From contig JAADEH010000001.1 of NCBI GenBank assembly GCA_013153495.1, positions 82,853 through 146,852 on the forward strand: a DNA stretch of 64,000 nucleotides, in the 5' to 3' direction. Position numbers and translations under genes: made by a program. Positions 32,592 to 41,564 of the stretch are shown piece after piece (position 1 is the stretch's first letter; the number at the start of each line of letters is the position of its first letter). The stretch is from Aquificota bacterium. GTDB taxonomy: Bacteria > Aquificota > Aquificia > Aquificales > Aquificaceae. Below the pieces are notes generated by a model. That model searched no databases. It was not told where the DNA came from and saw only the letters and a program-made list of their open reading frames with translations.

Positions 32592-35500
32592 TTACTCTTC
32601 CCTTTTGCCTCTCATGGTCCAGTCCATGTAGATTGCGTAAAGGGCTGGGACGAATATGAGGACTATTATGAAGGTGGACAGTATTCCTCCCACCATGGGT
32701 GCTGCAATCCTTGACATCACCTCGCTTCCCGTTCCGTGTCCCTTCATTATGGGAAGGAGTCCGAGAAGTATGGCAAAGAAGGTCATGGCTTTGGGTCTTA
32801 TTCTCTTAACCGCTCCGTGGTATATGGCTTCGAAGGCTGTTCTTTTGTCGGGTATCTTTCCACCGTGCTGGGTTGCGGTGTGCAGGAGGGAATTTTGTAT
32901 ATACACCACCATGACCATTCCCATTTCCGCTGCAATTCCGAGAAGTGCCAAAAATCCCGCTATGGAAGCTATGGAAATGTTGTAATCCAGCAGATACATT
33001 AGCATAACTCCTCCGAAGGTGGCAACGGGCAGGGTTAGGAGAACCAAAACGGTCTCGAAGAGCCTTCCGAAGGTGAACCACACCAAGAGAACTATGAGCA
33101 GTATGACCAGCGGGATTATCACCTTGAGGTTTTCGAGGGCTTTCTTCCAGTATTCGAACTGACCGCTCCATTCGTAGTAGTATCCCTTCGGTAGTTGGAG
33201 CTTTTCCTGAAGGACTTTCTCCGCACGCTGTATAACCGTTCCCATGTCCACTTCCGGGTTGGGGGTTATGAAGACGTAGCTCGTAAGCAGTCCGTTTTCG
33301 GACTTTATGCTTATGGGGCTTTCGGTTCTGACTATGTCCGCAACTGCGGGGAGGGGAACGAGTTTTCCTTTGAGGGGTAGCATGAGGTTCTCAAGGTCGT
33401 ATCTGTAATCCAAAGGAATGCCGAGGGTTATACCGTATCTCTCCCTTCCGAGTATCATGGTAGAAGCGGGAGCGTTGGCAAAGAGCTGTGCGATTGCCAT
33501 GTTTATGTCGGAAACGGTAAGTCCGTATCTTTCGAGAGCTTCTCTCTTGGGTCTGATTTCGAGGTAGGTTGCCTTAGTGGAACGCTCACCGAATATGCTC
33601 ATAATTCCTTCAACATTTTTGAGGAGTTGTTCTATTTGCTGGGCAAGGTCGTTGAGGGTGTTTATGTCGTCCCCGTAAATCTTTATGCCGAGGGGTGTCT
33701 GTATTCCGGTAGTTATCATGTCTATTCTTCCCTTTATGGGCATGGTCCACATGTTGGAAAGTCCGGGCACCGATATTGCTTGGTCCATCTCCCGTATGAG
33801 TTCCGTATAGGTTATGTTTCTTTCTTCCGGAAATAACCTGCGAAGCAGGTCTTTTAAAAACTCAGGAATATTCCAGTCGGAATAAAAGCGTTTTTCTTTT
33901 ATTTTTCTCCACTCCTCTTCGGGTTTTAGGGTTATGAAGGTTTCTATCATCGACATGGGTGCTGGGTCCGTGGCGGTTTCCGCTCTTCCTGCCTTTCCGA
34001 AGACGCTTTCAACTTCCGGAAACTGGGCAAGAATGCGGTCTTGGATGTTTATTATGCGAAAGACTTCCTGTCGGGATATGCTGGGAACGGAGGTGGGCAT
34101 GTAGAGTATGGTTCCCTCGTTGAGGGTGGGCATGAACTCCCTTCCGAGTTTTTCGTAGAAATAGAGGGTGCTCGCTCCCATCACGAAGAATAGAAGGAGA
34201 AGTAGGTATCTTAGCTTTACCGCAAGGTGGAAGATGGGGTCGTATATCTTGTGAAGAAGACGAACTAAGGGGTTCTTCTCTTCGGGTGGGATTTTGCCTC
34301 TGACAAGTATGTATATGAGGACGGGGACTATGGTTATGGAGATGAGGGCTGCCACGAGCATGGAGAGGGTTTTTGTGGCAACGAGGGGTTTAAAGAGCCT
34401 TCCTGCCTGACCTTCGAGGGCAAAGAGGGGAACGAAGGAAACGGTAACTATGAGGAGAGCTAAGAATATAGGTTTTCCCACATCTTTGGCGGAGTGGGTT
34501 ATGGCTGTCATGAGGTCGTCCCCTTCCTCTAAGCGCCGATGGACGTTTTCCACGAGAACTATCGCAGCGTCCACCATAGTTCCTATGGCTATGGCTATAC
34601 CGCCGAGGGACATTATGTTTGAGGTTATCCCGAGGTGGTTCATGGTGATGAAGGTTACGAGTATGGAGAGGATTAGGAAGATGATTATCACGATGGCGCT
34701 CTGGATGTGAAAGAGGAACAGTCCCACTATGGCAAGGACTATTATGCTTTCTTCTATGAGCTTAGTTTTGAGGTTGTCTATTGCCCTCTCTATAAGGGTT
34801 GAACGGTCGTAAACGGGAACAAGCTCCACGTCTTCGGGCAGTCCCTTTTTAATTTCTTCTATTTTCTCTTTTACATTCTTTATGACCTTGTAGGCGTCCG
34901 CTCCGAAACGCATGATGACTATACCGCCTACCGTGTCTCCCATGCCGTTGTAATCCGCCACTCCCATTCGGAAAGCGGGGGTTTCAACTACCTTTCCTAT
35001 GTCTCGAATTCTTATGGGAATACCGTTACGGTAAGTTATGACTGTCTTCTCTAAGTCTTCTTTGGACTGAGCATAGCCTACCGCTCTTATGAGGAACTCC
35101 CTCTCGTTAATCTCGACGTATTTCCCCCCCACCTCCACGTTGGTTTTCTTCAGGGACATATACACATCTCTGAGGGACAGCCCGTATTGGTAGAGTTTCT
35201 CAGGTTTTATTAAAACTCTATACTCCTTCTCGTATCCTCCCACGGAAGCAACTTCTGCCACATCGGGAACCGCAAGGAGTGCGTATTTTATGTAGAAGTT
35301 CTGAAGTGCCCATAGTTCGTCCAAGGTTCTGGTTTTTGAAACCAGGGCATACTGATATACCCAACCCACACCCGTGGCGTCGGGTCCCAGCTGTATATCC
35401 GCCTCTTTGGGAAGCTGTCCCCGAATTGTGGCGAGTTTTTCCAGAACCCTTGAGCGTGCCCAGTAGAGGTCTGTTCCATCCTCAAAGATTATGAAAACCA

Positions 35501-35771
35501 AAGAGTAGTTGGGAACGGAGTATCCCCTCACGGTCTTGACCTTGGGAACACCCATCATGTTGGTAACGAGGGGGTAGGTGAGCTGGTCTTCTATTACCTG
35601 GGGAACTTGTCCAATCCACTTGGAGTAGATTATCACCTGCACGTCCGAGAGGTCGGGTATGGCGTCTATTGGTGTTTTTTTCAGAGAGTAGTATCCGTAA
35701 AAGAGTAGGAACAGGGTGGTGAAAATAATGGCTATTTTGTTTTTGATGAAGAACTCGGTCAACTTGACCAT
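32592..35771 (-). CDS. cusA: CusA/CzcA-type heavy-metal RND efflux pump, probably Cu(I)/Ag(I)
   Basis: The 1059-residue protein has the RND plan: N-terminal membrane helix (IAIIFTTLFLLFYGYYSL), two large periplasmic loops and 12 membrane helices. DAIPDLSDVQVII and MMGVPKVKTVRGYS are typical of the HME-RND branch, and GLSNMWTMPIKGRIDM is found in the CusA group. Periplasmic methionines and the copper-linked neighbours argue for Cu(I)/Ag(I). It should work with the CusB- and CusC-like proteins encoded at 40224-42751, although copB lies between. GGAGGA precedes the ATG. Confidence 0.93.
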   Translation of the reverse strand: MVKLTEFFIKNKIAIIFTTLFLLFYGYYSLKKTPIDAIPDLSDVQVIIYSKWIGQVPQVIEDQLTYPLVTNMMGVPKVKTVRGYSVPNYSLVFIIFEDGTDLYWARSRVLEKLATIRGQLPKEADIQLGPDATGVGWVYQYALVSKTRTLDELWALQNFYIKYALLAVPDVAEVASVGGYEKEYRVLIKPEKLYQYGLSLRDVYMSLKKTNVEVGGKYVEINEREFLIRAVGYAQSKEDLEKTVITYRNGIPIRIRDIGKVVETPAFRMGVADYNGMGDTVGGIVIMRFGADAYKVIKNVKEKIEEIKKGLPEDVELVPVYDRSTLIERAIDNLKTKLIEESIIVLAIVGLFLFHIQSAIVIIIFLILSILVTFITMNHLGITSNIMSLGGIAIAIGTMVDAAIVLVENVHRRLEEGDDLMTAITHSAKDVGKPIFLALLIVTVSFVPLFALEGQAGRLFKPLVATKTLSMLVAALISITIVPVLIYILVRGKIPPEEKNPLVRLLHKIYDPIFHLAVKLRYLLLLLFFVMGASTLYFYEKLGREFMPTLNEGTILYMPTSVPSISRQEVFRIINIQDRILAQFPEVESVFGKAGRAETATDPAPMSMIETFITLKPEEEWRKIKEKRFYSDWNIPEFLKDLLRRLFPEERNITYTELIREMDQAISVPGLSNMWTMPIKGRIDMITTGIQTPLGIKIYGDDINTLNDLAQQIEQLLKNVEGIMSIFGERSTKATYLEIRPKREALERYGLTVSDINMAIAQLFANAPASTMILGRERYGITLGIPLDYRYDLENLMLPLKGKLVPLPAVADIVRTESPISIKSENGLLTSYVFITPNPEVDMGTVIQRAEKVLQEKLQLPKGYYYEWSGQFEYWKKALENLKVIIPLVILLIVLLVWFTFGRLFETVLVLLTLPVATFGGVMLMYLLDYNISIASIAGFLALLGIAAEMGMVMVVYIQNSLLHTATQHGGKIPDKRTAFEAIYHGAVKRIRPKAMTFFAILLGLLPIMKGHGTGSEVMSRIAAPMVGGILSTFIIVLIFVPALYAIYMDWTMRGKREE

Positions 35772-35804
35772 ATTTCTATCCTCCGTGGGGTGTATATTTT
35801 TTGT

Positions 35805-36218
35805 ATGGGTGTATTTGAAGAGATAAGAAAGTGGCTCGCTCCTGAAATAAAGGAGCTGAAGGCTAAGTTAGAACACCTCGAAAGTGAGGTAGGCTCCTTT
35901 CGAAAAGAAACGAGAGAGGAGATAAAAAACCTTTCGGAAAGGGTTTCCTCCTTGGAGAGCCTGTATGTCCAGATGACGGGCGAGATTAAGTCCTTGAAGG
36001 AAAGCCAGCGAAAAACTGAGGACAAGTTAGAGGCTATATCAAAAAAAGTAAGTGAGATAGACATCCTGAAAGAAAACCAGCTCAGGATGGAAGAGAAGAT
36101 AGAGGAGATAACCCGCATGCTCCTTGAGATTGTTCGCCTTATAACGAAGCTGGAAGACAAAATAGAGCTTGAAAGAAGGATAGAAAGGCTGGAAGAAGCT
36201 GTTTTAAAGAAGCGGTAA
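35805..36218 (+). CDS. Coiled-coil protein of unknown function
   Basis: The start is tentatively the ATG at 35805 (MGVFEEIRKWLAPEIKEL); an in-frame GTG at 35790 would add five residues. Neither has a clear ribosome binding site. The product of about 137 residues is a long heptad-patterned coiled coil rich in Glu, Lys and Leu with no membrane segment. Such DUF3782-like or structural coiled coils are widespread in thermophiles. It lies between cusA and copB on the opposite strand and ends one base from the copB stop. Confidence 0.65.
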   Translation: MGVFEEIRKWLAPEIKELKAKLEHLESEVGSFRKETREEIKNLSERVSSLESLYVQMTGEIKSLKESQRKTEDKLEAISKKVSEIDILKENQLRMEEKIEEITRMLLEIVRLITKLEDKIELERRIERLEEAVLKKR

Positions 36219-36219
36219 A

Positions 36220-38238
36220 TCACTTCAATTCCCTCCTCATAAGCATTGCATTTATGGCAACTATTACGGTGCTGGCACTCATAAGAACCGCTCCCACCGC
36301 AGGCTTGAGAATAACACCCCAGGGAGCGAGCACACCCGCAGCGAGGGGTATGGTTACAAAGTTGTATCCCGTAGCCCAGAAGAGGTTCTGAACCATCTTG
36401 CGAACCGTTATCTCGGAAAGCTTTATTACTCTGACCACGTCTCTGGGGTCGCTTTTAACGAGTATTATGTCCGCACTCTCTATGGCAACGTCCGTTCCGG
36501 AACCTATGGCAATTCCCACATCCGACTGAACGAGTGCTGGAGCATCGTTGACCCCGTCCCCTACCATCGCTACCTTCAACCCTCTTCTTTGAAGTTCCTT
36601 AACCTTCTGTGCCTTCTGATGGGGAAGAACCCTTGCAAAGACCTCGTCAACCCCAAGTTCCACCGCAACGAAGTTTGCCACCTCTTCCGAATCCCCCGTA
36701 ATTAGCACCACCCTCTTTCCGAGAGCCTTAAGGTCCCTGACCGCTTCGTAGGACTCTCTCTTTATTCGGTCCGCAAGAGCTACCGCTCCCCTCAACTTAC
36801 CGTCGATTGCTACGAGGACGACCGTTTTCCCCTGAGCTTCTAACTCCTTAGCTTTTGACAAAATTCCTTCCCCAATATCAACTTCGAGTTCTTTCATAAG
36901 GAGAAGTGTGCCCACCGCTACCTCTCTTCCCTCTACTTCTCCCACCACACCCTTGCCGGGCACAGCCCTGAAGTTTTTAACTTCCGAAAGGGCTATACCT
37001 CTCCGCTGGGCTTCCTCCACTATGGCTCTTGCTATAACGTGCTCTGAGTTTCTCTCCACGCTCGCCACGAGTTTCAAAAATTCCTCTTCGGAAAGACCTT
37101 CGGTTATGAGGTTTGATACGCCGAACTTACCTTCCGTGAGTGTTCCGGTCTTGTCAAAGAGAACCGCATCTACATCTTTTACTCTTTCCAGAGCCAACCT
37201 GTTCCTGACGAGGATACCTTTTTTAGCTGAGTAGGAGGTGGAGAAGGAAACAACCAAGGGTATGGCAAGACCGAGAGCGTGGGGACAGGCTATAACCATC
37301 ACCGTTACCGCTCTCTCCACCGCAAACTGAAGTCCGGCACCGAGCAATGACCATGCGACAAGGGAAGAACCGCCGACGGTTATGGCAACGATGGTCAGAT
37401 AAAAGGCTACCCGGTCCGCCATGTCCTGTAGCTTTGTCTTTGACTCCTGAGCCTCTCTCACGAGCTTCAAAACCTGACTCAGGTATGTCTCTTCTCCAGT
37501 TCTCTCGACCCTGACCTTTATAGCACCCTCCAGGTTTATGGCACCGCCGATAACCCTGTCTCCTTCCTTCTTGGGAACCGGTTTTGACTCTCCCGTAAGC
37601 ATGGACTCGTTCAGGTGTGTGGAGCCTTCCACTATCACCCCGTCCGCAGGAACCTTTTCCCCGGGCTTTACGAGGACTATGTCCCCCGGCTTTAGGTCCG
37701 AGACGTGAACTTCAACAACCGTTCCGTTTTTTATCAGGTTTGCCTTTGTGGGCATGAGTTTTACAAGCTCTTCGAGAGCACGGGAAGCTCCCAAGACTGA
37801 CTTAGCCTCTATCCAGTGCCCCCAGAGCATAACCACTATCAGAGTTGTAAGCTCCCAGAAGAATTCCTTTCCTCCAAAGACCAAGGTCGAGAGACTGTAT
37901 AGGAAAGCTACCGATATGGCTATACCTATAAGGGTCATCATGCCGGGTTTTTTGAGTTTCAGCTCGTTGAGCATACCTCTCAGGAAGAACAGTCCACCGT
38001 AAAAGAAAACTACCGTCGCAAAGATAGGTGTTATCCACTCGCTTCCCGGGAAGCGGGGCATCGAGAACCCGAGAATGTCCTGAATGCTTTCAGAGTAGAG
38101 AACCGCAGGAACCGTCAGAAGGGTAGATACTATGGCTTTCCTTTTTATCTCTTCTATGTGGTCCGCATGGCTGTGGGTTTTTTTCTCCGTTCGTTCGTGC
38201 TCTGTGTGGTGATGGTGGTGTCCTGCGTGGCTCTTCAA
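36220..38238 (-). CDS. copB: CopB-type copper-translocating P-type ATPase
   Basis: The start chosen is the TTG at 38238 because GGAGGAG at 38247-38253 is well spaced for it; an in-frame GTG at 38271 lacks a ribosome binding site. The 672-residue protein has a His-rich N terminus (HAGHHHHHTEHE), the TGES loop, an intramembrane CPH motif in VIACPHALG, the DKTGTLT phosphorylation site and GDGVNDAPAL. CPH marks the P1B-3/CopB group, which exports copper from the cytoplasm. There is no CxxC heavy-metal domain. A perfect palindrome at 38311-38329 is a likely operator. Confidence 0.93.
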   Translation of the reverse strand: MKSHAGHHHHHTEHERTEKKTHSHADHIEEIKRKAIVSTLLTVPAVLYSESIQDILGFSMPRFPGSEWITPIFATVVFFYGGLFFLRGMLNELKLKKPGMMTLIGIAISVAFLYSLSTLVFGGKEFFWELTTLIVVMLWGHWIEAKSVLGASRALEELVKLMPTKANLIKNGTVVEVHVSDLKPGDIVLVKPGEKVPADGVIVEGSTHLNESMLTGESKPVPKKEGDRVIGGAINLEGAIKVRVERTGEETYLSQVLKLVREAQESKTKLQDMADRVAFYLTIVAITVGGSSLVAWSLLGAGLQFAVERAVTVMVIACPHALGLAIPLVVSFSTSYSAKKGILVRNRLALERVKDVDAVLFDKTGTLTEGKFGVSNLITEGLSEEEFLKLVASVERNSEHVIARAIVEEAQRRGIALSEVKNFRAVPGKGVVGEVEGREVAVGTLLLMKELEVDIGEGILSKAKELEAQGKTVVLVAIDGKLRGAVALADRIKRESYEAVRDLKALGKRVVLITGDSEEVANFVAVELGVDEVFARVLPHQKAQKVKELQRRGLKVAMVGDGVNDAPALVQSDVGIAIGSGTDVAIESADIILVKSDPRDVVRVIKLSEITVRKMVQNLFWATGYNFVTIPLAAGVLAPWGVILKPAVGAVLMSASTVIVAINAMLMRRELK

Positions 38239-38310
38239 CTCGTGCTCCTCCGTGTTCAATAATAAATGCACTTTTTAGTGTTAATACAAGATGTTTATTT
38301 AACGTTAAAA

Positions 38311-38329
38311 GTTTGTTAATTTAACAAAC
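38311..38329. promoter_or_regulatory. 19-bp perfect inverted repeat upstream of copB
   Basis: GTTTGTTAA-T-TTAACAAAC is a perfect palindrome with a one-base centre, about 73 bases before the copB start. The core GTTAATTTAAC recurs upstream of the copper efflux channel operon at 42803-42813. A neighbouring 12-bp palindrome, TTTAACGTTAAA, lies at about 38298-38309. This is a probable binding site for a metal-responsive dimer. Confidence 0.55.
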
Positions 38330-38349
38330 AGCAGCAAAAACGCACAAAA

Positions 38350-38381
38350 ATAAAAAGAAAAAGAGGGGGCGACGGACCCTC
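38350..38381 (-). terminator. Intrinsic terminator of the copper channel operon
   Basis: On minus, GAGGG (38381-38377) pairs with CCCTC (38367-38363) across a nine-base loop and is followed by a T-rich run (TTTTTCTTTTTATTTTT). It sits directly at the end of the 34-residue gene and separates that operon from copB. Confidence 0.7.
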
Positions 38382-38484
38382 ATGCTTTTAAAAGATACTT
38401 AGCAAAAGCCAAAATGCCCAAAATAAGAAACAAAACAACTAACACCCAAATGATATTCATTGACCAATGCATTCCCCAGTCCAT
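38380..38484 (-). CDS. 34-residue membrane peptide at the end of the copper operon
   Basis: An ATG at 38484, preceded by GAGGAGGA at a good distance, opens a 34-codon frame: MDWGMHWSMN followed by the hydrophobic stretch IIWVLVVLFLILGILAFA and a KYLLKA end, then TGA. It is a single-pass membrane peptide with Trp, Met and His residues at its N terminus. Very small proteins with this look (MxWG..WxM followed by one membrane helix) often accompany copper resistance genes. It follows the NosL-like gene by ten bases. Confidence 0.7.
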   Translation of the reverse strand: MDWGMHWSMNIIWVLVVLFLILGILAFAKYLLKA

Positions 38485-38494
38485 ATTGTCCTCC

Positions 38495-38974
38495 TCAGTG
38501 GCTATGCTTCATACCCCCGTGATGACCTTCATGCTTCACGCCACCGTGTCCCATGTCAAGGTGCTTTATAAAGTCCATATCTATTTCTTTGAACTTTAGA
38601 ACCTTTTTACCTTTTGCGAATTTCTTTGCCCTTACGAGGCTTTTGAAAGCTACCACATCGGGACCCATGGGACCTTCTTCGACTCTAACGTAGTATGCCC
38701 TCGTGCCGTCTATCCACTTACCGCTGGAAAAATCTCTTACCCAAAGCTCCGCTACTTTATCTTTGTTCTTGAGGTAATACTGTATGGCGTGTTTGGGAGA
38801 TTCGGTGTAGAGATATTCCCCGTTTCTGAGTTTGAGCTGTGAGGTGAACTTGGGCATCATGTTGACGTCCATACCGCAGACCACACAGCGGGTCCCTTTG
38901 GGCGGTTCCTTTGGCTGGGCAAAGGCTAAGGCTAAAAAGGCAAAAAGTCCGAGCAAAAATGCAAGCTGTCTCAT
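38495..38974 (-). CDS. NosL-like copper-binding exported protein
   Basis: The 159-residue protein has a signal peptide (LLGLFAFLALAFAQ) and the NosL core: TRCVVCGMDV with a CxxCGM, followed by ESPKHAIQYYL and WIDGTRAYYV. NosL binds Cu(I) in the periplasm. Here the signal is of the ordinary cleavable type, not a lipobox. The C terminus is His-rich (HLDMGHGGVKHEGHHGGMKHSH region), which would add metal-binding capacity. No nos operon is present, so it serves copper handling and not N2O reductase assembly. It overlaps the preceding gene by four bases. Confidence 0.87.
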   Translation of the reverse strand: MRQLAFLLGLFAFLALAFAQPKEPPKGTRCVVCGMDVNMMPKFTSQLKLRNGEYLYTESPKHAIQYYLKNKDKVAELWVRDFSSGKWIDGTRAYYVRVEEGPMGPDVVAFKSLVRAKKFAKGKKVLKFKEIDMDFIKHLDMGHGGVKHEGHHGGMKHSH

Positions 38975-39516
38975 CTTGACACCCCCAATCCGAAATCGTA
39001 AACGAGCTTTCCTCCTAAGTTACCTTGGTAGAGGATAAGAGCTACTCCCACGAGGAGTAGGAACACATAAAGGTGGTGCAAAAAGCTTGTTTTCCTGAGA
39101 GCGTAAGTAAATCTCAGGACCGTTATCAGGGAGAACAATCCCGCAAGGGCTATTCCGAGGGTTTCGTGGGTGTGTAGCAGGTCGAGAGTTTCTTTTTCTA
39201 TGGGTAGGTTTTCCATACTCTCGTGGGCTACGTATCCCGTTATGGCTGAGGCTATGACTCCTCCCGAAGAGAGGATTATGGAGAGAAACTCTACCTCGTC
39301 GGGCTTTCTATCTTTTAGGTGATACAAACCTATGAGTATGAGTGTGAATAGGGGCAGGGCTACTGCAAAGTGAACCGCAGGCGGGTGAAGTTTTACCACC
39401 GAGGGGTAAGTAATTCCTTCCTTAGAAGTTTCGGGGACAACTACCTGTTCCTGATGGGCGTGGGAAAAAAGGAAAAAGAGAAGAGGCGCGCAAAGAATTA
39501 TTATAAACCTCATCAT
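38971..39516 (-). CDS. DUF2231 family membrane protein
   Basis: The 181-residue protein has an N-terminal signal or membrane segment, then VVKLHPPAVHFAVALPLFTLI, the DUF2231 signature with its conserved His, and three further membrane segments (about 85-105, 125-145 and 150-168). The family is often found with copper or haem genes and its function is unknown. His and Met residues facing the periplasm may bind metal. Both ends overlap neighbours by four bases, so it is fully embedded in the operon. Confidence 0.82.
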   Translation of the reverse strand: MMRFIIILCAPLLFFLFSHAHQEQVVVPETSKEGITYPSVVKLHPPAVHFAVALPLFTLILIGLYHLKDRKPDEVEFLSIILSSGGVIASAITGYVAHESMENLPIEKETLDLLHTHETLGIALAGLFSLITVLRFTYALRKTSFLHHLYVFLLLVGVALILYQGNLGGKLVYDFGLGVSR

Positions 39517-39827
39517 TGAACCAGCTCCCTGAGCTTCTCTTTAAGCTGTGGGTTTTCTTGTATGACCTTTTTGAAGGCTTCCGGGTGCATAGCCATCATT
39601 CTGAGCATGTGTTCTGCCATAGCTTTGCTCCTTTTCTGAGCGAGTTTCTGCATAAGCTCCTTTTTGCACTTCTTTTTGTGTTCCTGTATGAGTTTCATGG
39701 TTTCCGGGTCGTGGGGCATGTCCATCATTCCCATAGGTTGCGTGCTTTTCTCCCCGTGAACCTCGTGGGAGAATGAGGGTATGGAAAATACGGCTGTGGA
39801 AAGTGCGAATAAGAGTAGTCTCTTCAT
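39513..39827 (-). CDS. Small methionine- and histidine-rich periplasmic protein
   Basis: The 104-residue protein has a signal peptide (MKRLLLFALSTAVFSIPSFS) and a mature part of two helical stretches rich in Met, His and Lys (PMGMMDMPHD and MAEHMLRMMAMHPEAF). It recalls Spy/CpxP-like or CusF-like metal carriers by composition only; no specific family is recognised. It likely binds Cu(I) or Ag(I) through Met and passes it to the CusB adaptor or buffers it. AGGAGGTG precedes the ATG. Confidence 0.75.
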   Translation of the reverse strand: MKRLLLFALSTAVFSIPSFSHEVHGEKSTQPMGMMDMPHDPETMKLIQEHKKKCKKELMQKLAQKRSKAMAEHMLRMMAMHPEAFKKVIQENPQLKEKLRELVQ

Positions 39828-39839
39828 AACTACACCTCC

Positions 39840-40211
39840 TTATCTAATTAGCTCGTAGGTCTTTTCCTCTTTTCCCCAACCGCTGAGCCTTCCGTGGGGC
39901 GAATAAACACCTTTAGCTTCCGGGTTTTTTAGGAGAGCCTCTATACCTTCTGTAGGGACGTGTCCCTCTATGAACTTATCTCCCATAACCATCGTGTGGC
40001 AGGAACGCTTGTCCACGGGAACTCCAAGCTCGTCCTTTTTAGCGAACAGCTCCTGGGGGCTGACCTCTACTCTCTTTAATGTGTATCCTTTCTCCTCCAA
40101 AATTTTGAAGTATTTATGACAGCATCCGCAGCTGGGGTTGTAAAAGGCGGTTATCTCCCGTCCGAGGGATAATCCTGCTAAAAGCAGTAGCGAAAGTATA
40201 AATCTCTTCAT
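39840..40211 (-). CDS. DUF411 (CopG-like) thioredoxin-fold metal-binding protein
   Basis: The 123-residue exported protein carries the DUF411 motifs: YNPSCGCCHKYF (CxCC), SCHTMVM and IEGHVPTEGIEALL. The usual C-terminal PGMP-GSPGM stretch is changed to SPHGRLSGWGKEEKT. The family is tied to periplasmic copper resistance. It lies 12 bases after the CusB gene in the same operon. Confidence 0.88.
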   Translation of the reverse strand: MKRFILSLLLLAGLSLGREITAFYNPSCGCCHKYFKILEEKGYTLKRVEVSPQELFAKKDELGVPVDKRSCHTMVMGDKFIEGHVPTEGIEALLKNPEAKGVYSPHGRLSGWGKEEKTYELIR

Positions 40212-40223
40212 GGCTTACCTCCT

Positions 40224-41564
40224 TCAGTGATGATGGTGTCCTCCACCACCTTCCCCGTAAATTCCCTTTATCTGGGCTTCCGAGTCGAGTAGGAAGGTTC
40301 CACGCACCACTACCTTCTGACCTTCCTTGAGACCGTCTTTGACTTCGTAGTATCCTTCCGCTCTCCTTCCGAGACGGACCTGAACGGGCATGAACATCCC
40401 TTCTTCCATCTCCACGAACACTATGGTTCTTCTTCCCGTATCCACCACCGCACTCTCGGGCACCGCAAGGACCTCCCCTACGGGAACTTCGAAGAGCACT
40501 TCAACGAGGGAGTTGGGTTTTAGGGCTATGCCTTTGTTCTTCGCTTTTATGCGCACCTTAACGGTCTTAGCCATAGGGTCAGCTTCCGGGAATATGTAAT
40601 CCACCTTACCTTCTATTAGGTTCTCCGGGTCGTCCTCGGGGGTTATAAGGGCAAAGGTTCCTTTTCTGACATACCTTGCCTGTTTGAGCGGTATCTCCGC
40701 TACTATCCAGACGGTGGATATGTCCGCTATGCGGTAGGCGGTCTGTCCTTCCTTTACGTAACCACCTTCGTAAACTTTCTTTTGGATTATTACACCGCTT
40801 ACGGGTGATCGAATCACGCTGTCGGTTTTCAGGTATTGGAGCTTTTCCTTTGCTCTCTTTATAAGTTCCGGGTCTCCTTTCTGTTGGGCGAGTTTAAGCT
40901 CGTCCAGGGCTACCTGAATGTCCGGGCTGAGGACCTTCATAAGGGGTGTGCCTCTTTTGACGAACTCTCCTTCAAACCTTCCGTAGGTGTCCTCTATCCA
41001 TGCGTCCGCTCTAACCGTTATGTCGTAAATTTTGGAAAGGTCGTAGCTTATGTATCCGACGGTGGAAAAGGTTTTCACGAGGTCTCTTTTCTGAACCGGC
41101 TCGGTTACAACTCCGAGGAGCTGGAGTTTGTCGGGTCTGACCATTATGTGTCCTCCGTGGGCTGTGCTTGCTGGTCCTGCGGTGGAACCTTTGGAGAGGG
41201 GAATAAATACGTCCTTGGTAACCATGGCGTCTTCGAATACCGCTCTTATCTGCCAGGGTCCGTCCATGCTTATCTTTAGGGTTCCTCTGTAAATGCCGGG
41301 TTCCACCTCTTCGAGGGCGGCGGCGTCCCTCATCTCGTCCATTCCGGGCATAGGTGGCATGTAAAAGTAGAGTTCCTTAAGAGGTTTTGGGGGCTGGACG
41401 ACCACCTTTATCCTGTTGTTCCCCGTTTTTATCCTCCCGTCGGAGGAGAGTATGGTAACTTTGATGCCTTCCTGCTCTAAGGTTATTACTTCCTTATAGC
41501 TATCACCGCTGCAAGCGGTCATTAAAAATACTAAGAAAAATATCAGTAGTGTAAGTTTCTTCAT
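40224..41564 (-). CDS. cusB: CusB-type membrane fusion protein with N-terminal YtkA/FixH-like domain
   Basis: The 446-residue protein starts with a lipoprotein signal (VFLMTACSGDS), followed by a beta-sandwich resembling YtkA/FixH (PPMPGMDEM and GPWQIRAVFED) and then the adaptor proper: VEPVQKRDL-type barrel start, lipoyl halves around FVKRGTPLMKVLSPDI and DSVIRSPVSGVIIQKKVYEG, and a C-terminal membrane-proximal region. It ends HHHH. It should link CusA to the outer-membrane channel. It overlaps the channel gene by four bases. Confidence 0.9.
   Translation of the reverse strand: MKKLTLLIFFLVFLMTACSGDSYKEVITLEQEGIKVTILSSDGRIKTGNNRIKVVVQPPKPLKELYFYMPPMPGMDEMRDAAALEEVEPGIYRGTLKISMDGPWQIRAVFEDAMVTKDVFIPLSKGSTAGPASTAHGGHIMVRPDKLQLLGVVTEPVQKRDLVKTFSTVGYISYDLSKIYDITVRADAWIEDTYGRFEGEFVKRGTPLMKVLSPDIQVALDELKLAQQKGDPELIKRAKEKLQYLKTDSVIRSPVSGVIIQKKVYEGGYVKEGQTAYRIADISTVWIVAEIPLKQARYVRKGTFALITPEDDPENLIEGKVDYIFPEADPMAKTVKVRIKAKNKGIALKPNSLVEVLFEVPVGEVLAVPESAVVDTGRRTIVFVEMEEGMFMPVQVRLGRRAEGYYEVKDGLKEGQKVVVRGTFLLDSEAQIKGIYGEGGGGHHHH

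Noticed and set aside
35759..36223. Long minus-strand frame of 154 codons across the coiled-coil gene
   Set aside because: Its Ser/Phe/Ile-rich translation is the mirror of the heptad-patterned Glu/Lys protein on plus; no family motif and no ribosome binding site.
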